Shown here piece after piece: positions 36,112-44,655 of a DNA stretch of 64,000 bases. The notes beneath the pieces were generated by a model that saw only the letters and a program-made list of their open reading frames with translations, did not search any database and had not been told where the DNA came from. How positions within the stretch are numbered: the first letter of the stretch is position 1; every line of letters starts with the position of its first letter. Made by a program: the position numbers and the translations under genes. The DNA is from Clostridia bacterium (GTDB lineage: Bacteria; Bacillota; Clostridia; Caldicoprobacterales; Caldicoprobacteraceae). The stretch covers positions 3,985 to 67,984 of the forward strand of contig PKRC01000009.1 of the NCBI GenBank assembly GCA_017577715.1, in the 5' to 3' direction.

Positions 36112-37199
36112 TGGAAAAAGCCAGAATATCCAGCTTACAATTATTTCTACTCATAACAGGTTTTCTATTTGGAAGCACGCTGATTTTAAATCCAGCAACG
36201 GGCGCAAAAAACGATGGGTGGCTGGCCATACTTATAGGCGGAGCAGTTGGTACACTGCTGCTCGCAGCATATGCCTCAATCGCGTTATTAAATCCCTCGA
36301 AGACACTGGTGGAAATTTTGAGAGATCGATTTGGAAAGGTTATAGGGAATATAATTGCAATACTATATATATGGTACTTTATACATTTGGCTTCTCTGGT
36401 GTTTAGAAACTTTGGTTCGTTCATGCTAACAACCACATATCCCAAAACACCCTTGGAGGTTATCATCGCTGTTTTTGCCCTTGTAGTTATGTACGCTGTA
36501 AACAGCGGCGTAGAGGTCGTAGGAAGAATGAGCGAAATCTTGGTGCCGTTTGTGCCAGTTATAGCCGTTATTATCAGCTTGGGGATTCTAACCGTCCACG
36601 ATTTTACCGCGTTTCTCCCTGTACTAGAGAACGGCATAAGTCCTGTAATAAAAGCAAGTTTAAACTTGCTTACCTTTCCATTTGGGGAGACCATCGTATT
36701 TCTGATGATATTTCCACATTTAAACAAGAGAGAGAATCTGAAAAAAGTTTCGACTTTATCGGCATTATCGGCCACTGGGCTGTTTCTCTTTATTTTTTTC
36801 AGGGATATAACTGTACTTGGAAGCCACCTTATATATCAAGCGACCTTTGTACCTCACCTGACTTCTGTGCTCATTCCAGGTATAAACCTAGAGCCGCTTT
36901 TTAATGTAAACCTGATAATAGGTGGAAGTATAAAGGTTGTGATTTGCATGTACGCTGCTGTAAACGGTTTGAATCAGCTCATTGGAGCCAACGACTACAG
37001 GAAATTCACCACAGCGGTGGCCACGTTTTGCGTTGTGCTTTCTATATGGGTGTATGAAAATATATTCGAAATGTTTGATTGGGCTGAAAATATATGGCTC
37101 TACTATTCCATACCGTTCCAGATAGTCATCCCTTTGATGCTGTTGTTTTTATCTTTAATCAAAAAAGGCAACCCGGCTCACGAGAAATCAATTGAATAG
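36111..37199 (+). CDS. Spore germination receptor B subunit (GerAB/APC family)
   Basis: Multi-pass transporter-like subunit of about 362 residues that binds the germinant; about ten membrane helices across the protein, related to amino-acid permeases. Begins MEKARISSLQLFLLITGFLF, typical of GerB proteins. The frame opens at 36069, but the ATG at 36111 follows GGGGGTGATAAAGTA. Last gene of the operon; its 3' end overlaps the convergent DUF3006 gene by 12 bases. Confidence 0.92.
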   Translation: MEKARISSLQLFLLITGFLFGSTLILNPATGAKNDGWLAILIGGAVGTLLLAAYASIALLNPSKTLVEILRDRFGKVIGNIIAILYIWYFIHLASLVFRNFGSFMLTTTYPKTPLEVIIAVFALVVMYAVNSGVEVVGRMSEILVPFVPVIAVIISLGILTVHDFTAFLPVLENGISPVIKASLNLLTFPFGETIVFLMIFPHLNKRENLKKVSTLSALSATGLFLFIFFRDITVLGSHLIYQATFVPHLTSVLIPGINLEPLFNVNLIIGGSIKVVICMYAAVNGLNQLIGANDYRKFTTAVATFCVVLSIWVYENIFEMFDWAENIWLYYSIPFQIVIPLMLLFLSLIKKGNPAHEKSIE

Positions 37200-37412
37200 T
37201 GAATCCATCATCCTCTTTATTCTGCTTTTTCTTGCTTCGGTTTCAGCGTAATCTACTTTAATGTCATCTTCTTTATCTCCCATGATTATGAGTACAGTTC
37301 CTTCCTTTGCATCCTCGGGCAGCCTTGATTTCTCAATATTAATCATTTTCCTGTCTTCATCTTCGCAAACCGCAAAATCGCCTTCAAATCTGTCAATTAT
37401 AACTTTCTTCAT
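37188..37412 (-). CDS. DUF3006 domain protein
   Basis: 74-residue protein with IIDRFEGDFAVCEDEDRKM, the DUF3006 start, predicted as a small beta-barrel. Pairs with a ComEC-like hydrolase immediately upstream, a frequent association in Clostridia. The ATG at 37412 follows AGGAGGG at good spacing; the TTG two codons earlier is too close. Confidence 0.88.
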   Translation of the reverse strand: MKKVIIDRFEGDFAVCEDEDRKMINIEKSRLPEDAKEGTVLIIMGDKEDDIKVDYAETEARKSRIKRMMDSLFN

Positions 37413-37426
37413 TGTCAAAGCCCTCC

Positions 37427-38332
37427 TTATGGATTGAGCATTTCAATTGCCTTTCCATCGCTGGTTGCGATTATGGTGCCCGATTCATCGGTCCTGTATA
37501 TCTTGGCACCTGCCTGCCTTAGCCTCTGTATAGTTTCAGGCGCCGGATGTCCGTAATCATTATCCTCTCCAACCGATATCACTGCTATTTTAGGCTGTAC
37601 GGCTTCCAAAAATTTCATCGAAGTAGAATACTTGCTTCCATGATGTGCCACTTTTAGCAGGTCCGCCCTTAAGTCATACCCTTTTTCAAGCATTTCATTC
37701 TCTGACTCAAAGCCGGCATCCCCTGTAAACAAGAATGATGTGGCGCCGTATTGCAACTTTATAACCACGGAATAATCATTGGTGTCTTCATAAGCTTCAC
37801 TGTTAGGGGCAAGTATGGTAAACTTGGCTTCCCCAAGTGAATATTCTGTACCGGGCACCGCAGGAGTAATCTTTAGCCCCTTGTTTGAAATTGCTTCCAG
37901 TACATCTTCGAAGGTTTTTGTGGTGCTCTCTGCCCTGGGCATTATTATGTTTTTCACCTCAAAACCGTTTATAACGGCATCCATCCCACCGATGTGGTCT
38001 TCATGGGGATGGGTGGCAATGACATAATCCAGCGTTGTTATTCCTCTCCCTTTTATGTAATCAACAACTAGCTGGCTGTCCTCGTTGTTCCCAGCGTCTA
38101 TCAGCATTGCGGCATCTTTGATGGTTACCAAAATGCAGTCGGCCTGCCCAACATCGATAAAATGTACCGCCAGGTCATGCGAGATAGCTTGGCTATCTTC
38201 AGCAACAATTTCCCTTTCAGGCCCTTCGACTATTTTTTCGCCGGATAGCCTGGCTATCACAAACACCAAAAACAGTATGAAGATGTACATTACTCTTATC
38301 CAAGTTGCAGTAACCTTAGATTTCCTTGGCAT
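37427..38332 (-). CDS. ComEC-like metallo-beta-lactamase-fold hydrolase
   Basis: Secreted or membrane-tethered protein of about 301 residues: N-terminal basic segment and membrane helix (13-30), then an MBL domain with the metal motif THPHEDHIGG, VGQADCILV, FTGDAG and KVAHHGSKYS. Equivalent to the stand-alone hydrolase domain of ComEC, possibly an extracellular nuclease or phosphodiesterase; the substrate is not known. ATG at 38332 with GGGAGAGG upstream, TTG at 38335 as alternative. DUF3006 follows after 14 bases. Confidence 0.88.
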   Translation of the reverse strand: MPRKSKVTATWIRVMYIFILFLVFVIARLSGEKIVEGPEREIVAEDSQAISHDLAVHFIDVGQADCILVTIKDAAMLIDAGNNEDSQLVVDYIKGRGITTLDYVIATHPHEDHIGGMDAVINGFEVKNIIMPRAESTTKTFEDVLEAISNKGLKITPAVPGTEYSLGEAKFTILAPNSEAYEDTNDYSVVIKLQYGATSFLFTGDAGFESENEMLEKGYDLRADLLKVAHHGSKYSTSMKFLEAVQPKIAVISVGEDNDYGHPAPETIQRLRQAGAKIYRTDESGTIIATSDGKAIEMLNP

Positions 38333-38411
38333 CAAACAACATCCTCTCCCTTACTCTATTTTCCTCTTGGCCACATCGACTCTCCTTAAACCCAAATATA
38401 TTCTAGCATAT

Positions 38412-38440
38412 TTTATATGACTTTTTCTGTGATTCGCCAA
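38412..38440 (-). promoter_or_regulatory. Probable promoter of the MBL-DUF3006 pair
   Basis: Minus strand TTGGCG (38435-38440), 17-bp spacer, TATAAA (38412-38417), about 75 bases upstream of the hydrolase start. Confidence 0.5.
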
Positions 38441-38467
38441 AAATTTATCGCGGTACGTAGAACTTCC

Positions 38468-38496
38468 TTGATTTTAGAAAGGCAATGTGCTATTAT
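38468..38496 (+). promoter_or_regulatory. Promoter of the substrate-binding protein/ABC importer operon
   Basis: TTGATT (38468-38473), 17-bp spacer, TATTAT (38491-38496). Predicted start near 38503 leaves an 80-base leader that contains the alternative hairpins described next. Confidence 0.7.
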
Positions 38497-38518
38497 AAGT
38501 GACAAGTAGTATGGTAGC

Positions 38519-38582
38519 ACGGTAGGGAAAGAGAATACGTTCATGCTTTCCCTCCGTCAATACAAAAAAGGAGGGATTTTTT
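38519..38582 (+). promoter_or_regulatory. Attenuator-like leader with mutually exclusive hairpins
   Basis: Stem A: ACGG-T-AGGGAAAG (38519-38531) pairs with CTTTCCCTCCGT (38546-38557), 12 pairs with one bulge. Stem B: TCCCTCC (38549-38555) pairs with GGAGGGA (38570-38576), followed by TTTTTT up to the GTG start. The two stems share 38549-38555, so only one can form. Stem B is a terminator and also buries the ribosome binding site AAGGAGGG. The total leader is too short for a T-box and matches no riboswitch I know. Confidence 0.65.
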
Positions 38583-39563
38583 GTGCCAAAAAAAGCTTTT
38601 GCTTTCCTTTTAACTATAATGCTCCTATCGACCATCTTTACGGCATGTAGCACGACTACATCTTCAAACAAAATAATAAAAATAGGTATATCCCAGCTGG
38701 TGGAGCACCCTGCCTTGGATAGCGCCCGCGAAGGCTTTATCGAAGCTCTCAAGGAAGCCGGCTATGAGGATGGCAAGAACATCAAAATCGACTTTCAAAA
38801 TGCGCAGAACGATATAACCAATGCACAGACCATAGCCCGTAAATTCGTCGATGAAAAAGTGGATATGATACTTGCCATAGCTACATCCGCGGCACAGGCG
38901 GCGGCCAACGTAACCAAGGATATACCTATATTGATTACGGCAGTGACAGATCCGGTATCAGCGGGCTTGGCTGAAAGCCTTGAAAAACCTGGTGGCAATG
39001 TAACCGGAACAACCGATATGAACCCTGTGGCCGAGCAGATTAAATTGATAAAGGACCTGGTACCAAATGCCAAAAAAGTCGGTATATTATACAATGCCGG
39101 TGAAATAAATTCAAAGATCCAGGTGGACATAGCAAAACAGGCTGCTGCAGAGTATGGTTTGACTATAGTAGAAGCAACAGTAAGTAACAGCAACGAAGTC
39201 AGCCAGGCCACTCAATCGCTGATGGGAAGAGTGGATGCCATTTACGTTCCCACTGACAACACTATAGTCTCCTCCATAGGAGCGGTTATAAAGGTTGCAA
39301 ATGATCACAAAATACCAGTCATAGGCTCCGAACGAGGCCAGGTAGAAGCAGGGGCCGTTGCTACAAAAGGTATAGATTATAAAGAGCTGGGCAAACAAAC
39401 CGGCCGAATAGCCGTAGAGATTATAAAAGGCAAAAAACCCCAGGATATACCTATAGAAGGGGCTAAAACTGTCACTCTTATAATTAACCAAAAAGCGGCT
39501 GAAACCATTGGCCTGACCATACCCAAGGATATACTGGATAATGCCAACGAGGTTATAAAATGA
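38583..39563 (+). CDS. ABC importer substrate-binding lipoprotein (TrpX-like)
   Basis: Lipoprotein of 326 residues: signal peptide with lipobox FTAC (lipid Cys22), then the ABC_sub_bind fold with ISQLVEHPALDSAREGF, TNAQTIARKFV, PVSAGLAESLEKPGGNVTGT and YVPTDNTI. This family works with the permease and ATPase that follow; some members (TrpX) carry tryptophan, and others have unknown substrates. GTG start with AAGGAGGG, placed inside the leader hairpin, so expression is probably controlled by that structure. Confidence 0.85.
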   Translation: MPKKAFAFLLTIMLLSTIFTACSTTTSSNKIIKIGISQLVEHPALDSAREGFIEALKEAGYEDGKNIKIDFQNAQNDITNAQTIARKFVDEKVDMILAIATSAAQAAANVTKDIPILITAVTDPVSAGLAESLEKPGGNVTGTTDMNPVAEQIKLIKDLVPNAKKVGILYNAGEINSKIQVDIAKQAAAEYGLTIVEATVSNSNEVSQATQSLMGRVDAIYVPTDNTIVSSIGAVIKVANDHKIPVIGSERGQVEAGAVATKGIDYKELGKQTGRIAVEIIKGKKPQDIPIEGAKTVTLIINQKAAETIGLTIPKDILDNANEVIK

Positions 39564-39579
39564 TTACGAGGTGGTTTGA

Positions 39580-40437
39580 TTGTTTGGTCTGATTACAGCC
39601 CTGGAACAAGGGCTTGTTTTTGGCATAATGGCGCTGGGAGTCTATATTACGTTTAAAGTACTTGACTTCCCTGATCTAACGGTAGATGGGAGCTTTCCGC
39701 TTGGCGCGGCGGTGGCTTCCATCATGATTTTTAATGGCGGCAATCCTTTTTTAGCGCTGTTTTTGGCTGCAGCAGCCGGCATGGCTGCTGGCTGCATTAC
39801 AGGCTTACTTAACACGCGGGGAAAGATAACCGGACTGCTTTCTGGTATACTGACCATGACAGCGCTTTATTCCATAAACCTGCGCATCATGGGCCGGGCA
39901 AATGTCACGCTCCTGAACGCCAGGACCATATTTACGTATATCGAAGAATGGGGAGTGCCGCACAGATGGGTATTTCTGGCATTGTTTATAATTACGGCAT
40001 TTCTGATAAAGGTTTTGCTGGATTGCTTTTTGAAGACCCAGATCGGTTTTGCCTTGAGGGCAACGGGCGATAACCCTGAAATGGCTCGAGCCAACGGAAT
40101 AAACACCGATACCATGAAAATACTCGGCTTATCCCTATCAAATGGGTTGATAGCACTGTCAGGTGCACTTGTAGCACAATATCAGGGGTTTGCCGATATA
40201 GGTATGGGTATAGGCACCATTGTTGCCGGTTTGGCTTCGGTAATCATAGGTGAGATGATGCTAGGAGAAAGAAGCATTTGTATGGCGACTTTTGCCACCT
40301 TGATGGGATCTTTTATCTACAGATTGAGCATCGGCATTGCATTGAGGCTAGGCTTTGCAGCAACCGATTTAAAGCTGCTCACCACAGTACTGGTGATAAT
40401 AGCCCTCAGCACGCCAAAGATCAGGAATTTGCTCTGA
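39580..40437 (+). CDS. ABC importer permease (TrpY-like)
   Basis: Integral membrane protein of 285 residues with eight or nine helices, of the branched-chain-amino-acid-type permease superfamily. Contains FPDLTVDGSFPLGAAV near the start and RATGDNPEMARANGIN, the ATPase-coupling loop. TTG start 5 bases after GAGGTGG, 16 bases after the lipoprotein gene. The ATPase gene follows after 81 bases. Confidence 0.87.
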   Translation: MFGLITALEQGLVFGIMALGVYITFKVLDFPDLTVDGSFPLGAAVASIMIFNGGNPFLALFLAAAAGMAAGCITGLLNTRGKITGLLSGILTMTALYSINLRIMGRANVTLLNARTIFTYIEEWGVPHRWVFLALFIITAFLIKVLLDCFLKTQIGFALRATGDNPEMARANGINTDTMKILGLSLSNGLIALSGALVAQYQGFADIGMGIGTIVAGLASVIIGEMMLGERSICMATFATLMGSFIYRLSIGIALRLGFAATDLKLLTTVLVIIALSTPKIRNLL

Positions 40438-40518
40438 AGTACCTCATCAACTGTCTCCAATTGAAGCTGGAACCGTGATGTTTTGCTTTGTACGGGTTTT
40501 AATGGGAAGGAGGTTATC

Positions 40519-41322
40519 ATGCTAGAGCTTAAAGGGGTAACGAAAATCTTCAACGCGGGTACTGTTAACGAGAATGTAGTGCTGCGCGATATTAACCTCA
40601 AAGTTGATGAAGGCGATTTTATTTCTATAATCGGCAGCAACGGCGCAGGAAAATCCACTCTTTTGAACGTCATAGCAGGCGTATACCCAGTTGATAAGGG
40701 AACCATATTGCTGGATGGAAGGGATATCACCAGGGTACCCGAACATGAAAGAGCCAGGTTTATAGGCAGAGTTTTCCAGGACCCCATGAAGGGTACCGCT
40801 CCATCCATGACGATAGAGGAGAATTTAGCCATCGCCTACTGTCGAAGTTCGCGCCGCACTTTACAATGGGGCCTTAACAATAAACTCAGGGAAGAATTCA
40901 GGCAGAAATTGGCCGAAACCGGCTTGGGTTTAGAAAACCGTTTGAATTATAAGGTAAAATTGCTTTCAGGAGGGCAGCGGCAGGCCCTGACCTTAATTAT
41001 TGCCACCATGGTCAAGCCCAAGCTGCTTCTTTTGGATGAGCATACTGCTGCACTGGATCCGTCCACTGCCCGCCTGATAAACAACCTGACCGAAAAAATC
41101 GTCCTCCAGAAAGGTATAACCACGCTCATGATCACACATAACATGGAGCATGCCATTAAAATGGGTAACCGACTTATAATGATGGATAAAGGGCAAATTG
41201 TACTGGATATAAAAGGTTCGGATAAATCGTCGCTCACCGTAAATGAACTGGTGGGTATGTTTGAACAGGCTGCCCAGAGGAAATTCGATGAAGACAGGAT
41301 CATGCTGAGGGCAAGCAGCTAA
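40519..41322 (+). CDS. ABC importer ATPase (TrpZ-like)
   Basis: Cytosolic ATPase of about 267 residues energising the importer. Walker A GSNGAGKST, signature LSGGQRQ, Walker B LLLLDEHTAALDP and switch His in MITHNMEHA. The frame is open from 40483, but the ATG at 40519 follows GGAAGGAGGTTATC and matches the family start MLELKGVTKIF. Last gene of the importer operon. Bases 41323-41507 hold only an imperfect inverted repeat (CTACAAATATATGC near 41361 with its partner near 41400). Confidence 0.88.
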   Translation: MLELKGVTKIFNAGTVNENVVLRDINLKVDEGDFISIIGSNGAGKSTLLNVIAGVYPVDKGTILLDGRDITRVPEHERARFIGRVFQDPMKGTAPSMTIEENLAIAYCRSSRRTLQWGLNNKLREEFRQKLAETGLGLENRLNYKVKLLSGGQRQALTLIIATMVKPKLLLLDEHTAALDPSTARLINNLTEKIVLQKGITTLMITHNMEHAIKMGNRLIMMDKGQIVLDIKGSDKSSLTVNELVGMFEQAAQRKFDEDRIMLRASS

Positions 41323-41507
41323 TTTAAAAAATAAATAAGTTTTTCTAATATTATCCCCTACAAATATATGCCGCATATATATGAAATAAGCAGCAAAGAG
41401 CGCGCATAAATTTTGTAGCGGCCTCTGCAATACTTTTTTCCCCGTTTTTCAGGCTATTTACTTTTATTAAATTTTTAAAACTTTACTCGCAATCAATATA
41501 ATATCCG

Positions 41508-42146
41508 TCAGCTAATGCGTGTCAAAACACCGGCATCCATCTCATAAACGGTATCACATAGTGCCTCTATATCCTCGGCATAATGTGATGACAATATAAT
41601 GGTAGCTCCTTCCCTATTTAATTCCTTGAGCACCTCGCGGATTTCTAAAACGCCCTGCTTATCAAGGCCGTTCATCGGCTCATCCAGAATTAGCAGCTTT
41701 GGCCTCTCCATTATGGCCTGTGCAATTCCTAGCCGGTGCCTCATTCCCAAAGAGTATTTGCTGACATGCTTTTTGAGGTTGGGATCAAGCCCCACGCGCT
41801 CAAGAGCTTCACGAATCTCTGCATCCGATATCTTCCGCCGTATGGATGCCAGCAGCTTAAGGTTTTTGTATCCGCTTAGTGAGCCGATAAAGCCTGGGTC
41901 TTCAACAATGATGCCGATCTCTTGAGCTGCTCCTGGCCTCACGGGACGACCGTCTATCAAAATGCTGCCGGAAGTTAATTGCATAAACCCGCAGATGCAT
42001 TTGAAAAGCACGGTCTTCCCCGAACCGTTGCGCCCGATTATCCCGTGGATCTTGCCGGTTTCAAATTTGACCGTCACATGATTCAGCGCCACCGTCTCTT
42101 TAAACTTTTTTACAGCATCCAAAACCTCTACCATATACTCCGCCAC
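41508..42146 (-). CDS. ABC transporter ATPase, drug/bacteriocin-export type
   Basis: 212 residues with Walker A GRNGSGKTV, Q-loop GIIVEDPGFIGSLSG, signature YSLGMRHRLG and Walker B LLILDEPMNGLD. Related to BcrA/NatA-type exporter ATPases; at 212 residues it lacks the usual C-terminal extension. It follows the chimeric membrane ORF by one base and is probably co-transcribed with it. Substrate unknown. Confidence 0.85.
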   Translation of the reverse strand: MAEYMVEVLDAVKKFKETVALNHVTVKFETGKIHGIIGRNGSGKTVLFKCICGFMQLTSGSILIDGRPVRPGAAQEIGIIVEDPGFIGSLSGYKNLKLLASIRRKISDAEIREALERVGLDPNLKKHVSKYSLGMRHRLGIAQAIMERPKLLILDEPMNGLDKQGVLEIREVLKELNREGATIILSSHYAEDIEALCDTVYEMDAGVLTRIS

Positions 42147-42147
42147 A

Positions 42148-42903
42148 TCAAGCCCCCCATTCCTGTATATTTATATCTTTTTTACAAAACACTATTACCG
42201 AAACTATGCTCATAAATAATATCGCTCCCAGCAGACAGAACACCGCATAAGTCGGCGAAGGAATCTCACCTGTATACTTCCAGTTCAGATAGTTCATGCT
42301 GGCCCAGCTATACGGTGAAAAATAATAGATTTTAGGACCAAAGTTTAGAGTACCGGCATAGATTGAAAAATATGACATGAATATAAAGGCGCCGCTTGCT
42401 ACCAACCCGCTTATCTTACCGATCACGATATTAAAGCAGAATATAAGCACACCAATGAATACCGATACAAGTTGCGGTATAATCTCCGAGTAATCATCTA
42501 TCACTACCTGCAAAGCCTTTGCTGGACTGATCAGCGGTTTGTTCTCTCCGCCCTCAACAATATCAAGTAGATCAATAGCGTAAATTTCTCTTATTCCGTC
42601 CCTGGTATAAAAAACGGTAACATAAGTCACCGGTGTTGTTTCATTTTCACCAAAAGTTGCTTTTGCCCAGTAAATGTTTATAATGGGAATGTCATCAATT
42701 ACCTGCCGAAAGAAAAACACATAACACTCGTCATCCTTAGTGAAAGCAATCTCTTCTTTTCCGCCTGCTTTTTTGTAAAGTTCGTAATGTTCCAGCATGG
42801 TTTTCAAATCCATCGAATAGGCTTCCGCAACCTCAAGTTCAGGGAACCCCAGGGTATCGTATAAAAGCTTCTCTACTGCTGCAAGGGCATCTTTGTAGCT
42901 CAT
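42148..42903 (-). CDS. Chimeric ORF: soluble PepSY-like domain plus C-terminal ABC-2 permease part
   Basis: 251 residues. Residues 1-145 are soluble and look like a duplicated PepSY/YycI-type domain (SYKDALAAVEKLLYDTLGF; ISPAKALQVVIDDYSEIIPQ). Residues 146-251 have about four membrane helices ending in VIVFCKKDINIQEWGA, like the last part of an ABC-2 permease. No signal or membrane helix precedes the soluble domain, and the ATG lacks a ribosome binding site with an in-frame stop three codons upstream. This suggests a deletion fusion of two genes, possibly non-functional. The ATPase gene downstream is intact. Confidence 0.6.
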   Translation of the reverse strand: MSYKDALAAVEKLLYDTLGFPELEVAEAYSMDLKTMLEHYELYKKAGGKEEIAFTKDDECYVFFFRQVIDDIPIINIYWAKATFGENETTPVTYVTVFYTRDGIREIYAIDLLDIVEGGENKPLISPAKALQVVIDDYSEIIPQLVSVFIGVLIFCFNIVIGKISGLVASGAFIFMSYFSIYAGTLNFGPKIYYFSPYSWASMNYLNWKYTGEIPSPTYAVFCLLGAILFMSIVSVIVFCKKDINIQEWGA

Positions 42904-42971
42904 ATTTTCACACTAAACGTCCACTTGCGACCCTTGCGGTTAAATTTTAACTATGGTTATTAAAGCATTGC

Positions 42972-42999
42972 ACTCTTGAAATGTCATCTGCATAATATA
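42972..42999 (+). promoter_or_regulatory. Sigma-K-like promoter of cotA
   Basis: AC (42972-42973), 17-bp spacer, CATAATATA (42991-42999), an exact fit to the mother-cell sigma-K form AC-N16/17-CATANNNTA. A sigma-A alternative, TTGAAA-N16-TATAAC, overlaps it. Bacillus cotA is sigma-K dependent. Confidence 0.5.
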
Positions 43000-43041
43000 T
43001 AACATGGTATATAATGAAAGAAATAAAAAAGGTGATATTCT

Positions 43042-44616
43042 ATGTCGCATGACTTGGATGATAAGGAATATTACGAATACAAAGTTGACCCATCAGATCC
43101 AAACTCAATCCCGAAGTTTGTTGATGAACTGCCAATTCCCCAGGTGCTGCAGCCTACAAAGAAACTGAAAGAAGGAGAATACTATGAAGTAAAAATGTTG
43201 CAGGTAAAACAAAAACTGCACAAATATTTTCCTGAAACTACGGTCTGGGGGTATAACGGCACATACCCCGGCCCCACTATTGAAACGCTAAGGGATCGTA
43301 CCGTCATGGTCAAATGGGTTAACTGCCTGCCAAAAAAGCATCTATTGCCGATAGACCGTACCTTGCATGCGACCATTGATACACCCGAAGTACGAACAGT
43401 GGTGCATCTTCACGGCGCACGGGTCTCGCCTGAAAGTGATGGACATCCGGAAGCCTGGTTCACAAAAGGCTATAAAGAGACGGGCCCATTTTTTTCCACG
43501 GAAGTATACACGTACACCAATCACCAGCAGGCTACAACCTTATGGTATCATGACCATGCGCTGGGAATAACCAGGTTAAACGTATATGCAGGCCTTGCAG
43601 GTTTTTATATCATACGCGATCACCTAGAGCAGAGGCTCAATTTGCCGTCAGGCGAGTATGAAATCCCTCTGCTGATCCAGGACAGGTCGTTTAATAAAAA
43701 CGGTTCACTGTTTTATCCCGCTGAACCGCCTCAGCCAGTACCGGGAGTCTTTCCATCAGTGGTACCGATATTCTTGGGAAATACAATCCTGGTTAACGGC
43801 AAGGTATGGCCTTATCTCAATGTAGAACCGAGGAAGTACCGTTTTAGAATTTTGAACGGATCAAATTCCCGGACATATACGCTGAGGCTATCAAATGGCC
43901 AGAAATTCTATCAAATAGGAACCGATGGAGGGCTTCTAGAAAGTCCTGTAGAGCTCGATGCACTGACACTTATGCCTGCAGAGAGGGCAGATGTCATTAT
44001 TGATTTTTCGGGCTCAAAAGGCAAATATATTATACTGACAAATGATGATACGGATGAAAATACAAGTAATGTCATGCAGTTTAGGGTAGTGCTTCCGCTT
44101 AAGGGTAAAGACACCAGCACAATACCCGAAATACTGTATCCTTTCGAGCGACTAAATGAGAATATGGCTAGCAAGGTCAGAAATCTGACTCTTGATGCGG
44201 TACCAGATAGATACGGTCGTCCATCGTTTCAGCTCGATGGAAAGATGTGGCATGATCCCGTTACCGAGATGCCCGAACTGGGCAGCATCGAAATATGGAA
44301 TTTGTTGAACCTGACAGCTTTCCCGCACCCCATCCATGTACACCTGGTGCAGTTCCAAATTTTGGACCGCAGGCCGTTTGACGTAGCGCGCTACAGAAAC
44401 GCGGGCGAAATTATATTTACGGGAGACCCCATCCCACCTGACCCAAACGAAATGGGCTGGAAGGACACCGTGAGGGCTACGCCTGGGCAGATCACAAGGA
44501 TTATCGCAAAATTTGATGGCTATACGGGTGACTATGTGTGGCATTGCCACATTCTGGAACATGAAGACCATGACATGATGCGTCCGTTTAGGGTAATTAA
44601 GAGTTACTTCTCATAA
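43042..44616 (+). CDS. cotA: CotA-type multicopper oxidase (spore-coat laccase)
   Basis: Three-cupredoxin oxidase of 524 residues that couples one-electron substrate oxidation to O2 reduction. Copper ligands are all present: VVHLHG, LWYHDHALG, HPIHVH and the C-terminal HCHILEHEDHDMM with the T1 Cys and axial Met. No signal peptide, as in Bacillus CotA, where the enzyme sits in the outer spore coat. Length matches CotA (513). ATG after AAGGTGAT. An O2-dependent enzyme in a clostridial spore may act on pigment or oxygen defence; that is inference. Confidence 0.92.
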   Translation: MSHDLDDKEYYEYKVDPSDPNSIPKFVDELPIPQVLQPTKKLKEGEYYEVKMLQVKQKLHKYFPETTVWGYNGTYPGPTIETLRDRTVMVKWVNCLPKKHLLPIDRTLHATIDTPEVRTVVHLHGARVSPESDGHPEAWFTKGYKETGPFFSTEVYTYTNHQQATTLWYHDHALGITRLNVYAGLAGFYIIRDHLEQRLNLPSGEYEIPLLIQDRSFNKNGSLFYPAEPPQPVPGVFPSVVPIFLGNTILVNGKVWPYLNVEPRKYRFRILNGSNSRTYTLRLSNGQKFYQIGTDGGLLESPVELDALTLMPAERADVIIDFSGSKGKYIILTNDDTDENTSNVMQFRVVLPLKGKDTSTIPEILYPFERLNENMASKVRNLTLDAVPDRYGRPSFQLDGKMWHDPVTEMPELGSIEIWNLLNLTAFPHPIHVHLVQFQILDRRPFDVARYRNAGEIIFTGDPIPPDPNEMGWKDTVRATPGQITRIIAKFDGYTGDYVWHCHILEHEDHDMMRPFRVIKSYFS

Positions 44617-44628
44617 AAATTAGCAATG

Positions 44629-44653
44629 AGCCTCCGAGATGTATCCGGAGGCT
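44629..44653 (+). terminator. Hairpin after cotA
   Basis: AGCCTCCG pairs with CGGAGGCT around a 9-base loop, followed by the moderately T-rich TGTTATCTGTT. It begins 12 bases after the cotA stop. Confidence 0.6.
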
Positions 44654-44655
44654 TG

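Noticed and set aside
38503..38582. T-box riboswitch upstream of the TrpX-like gene
   Set aside because: ATGGTAGCACGG faintly resembles the T-box UGGN segment, but the leader is only about 80 bases, has no room for Stem I with a specifier loop, and lacks the 14-base consensus.
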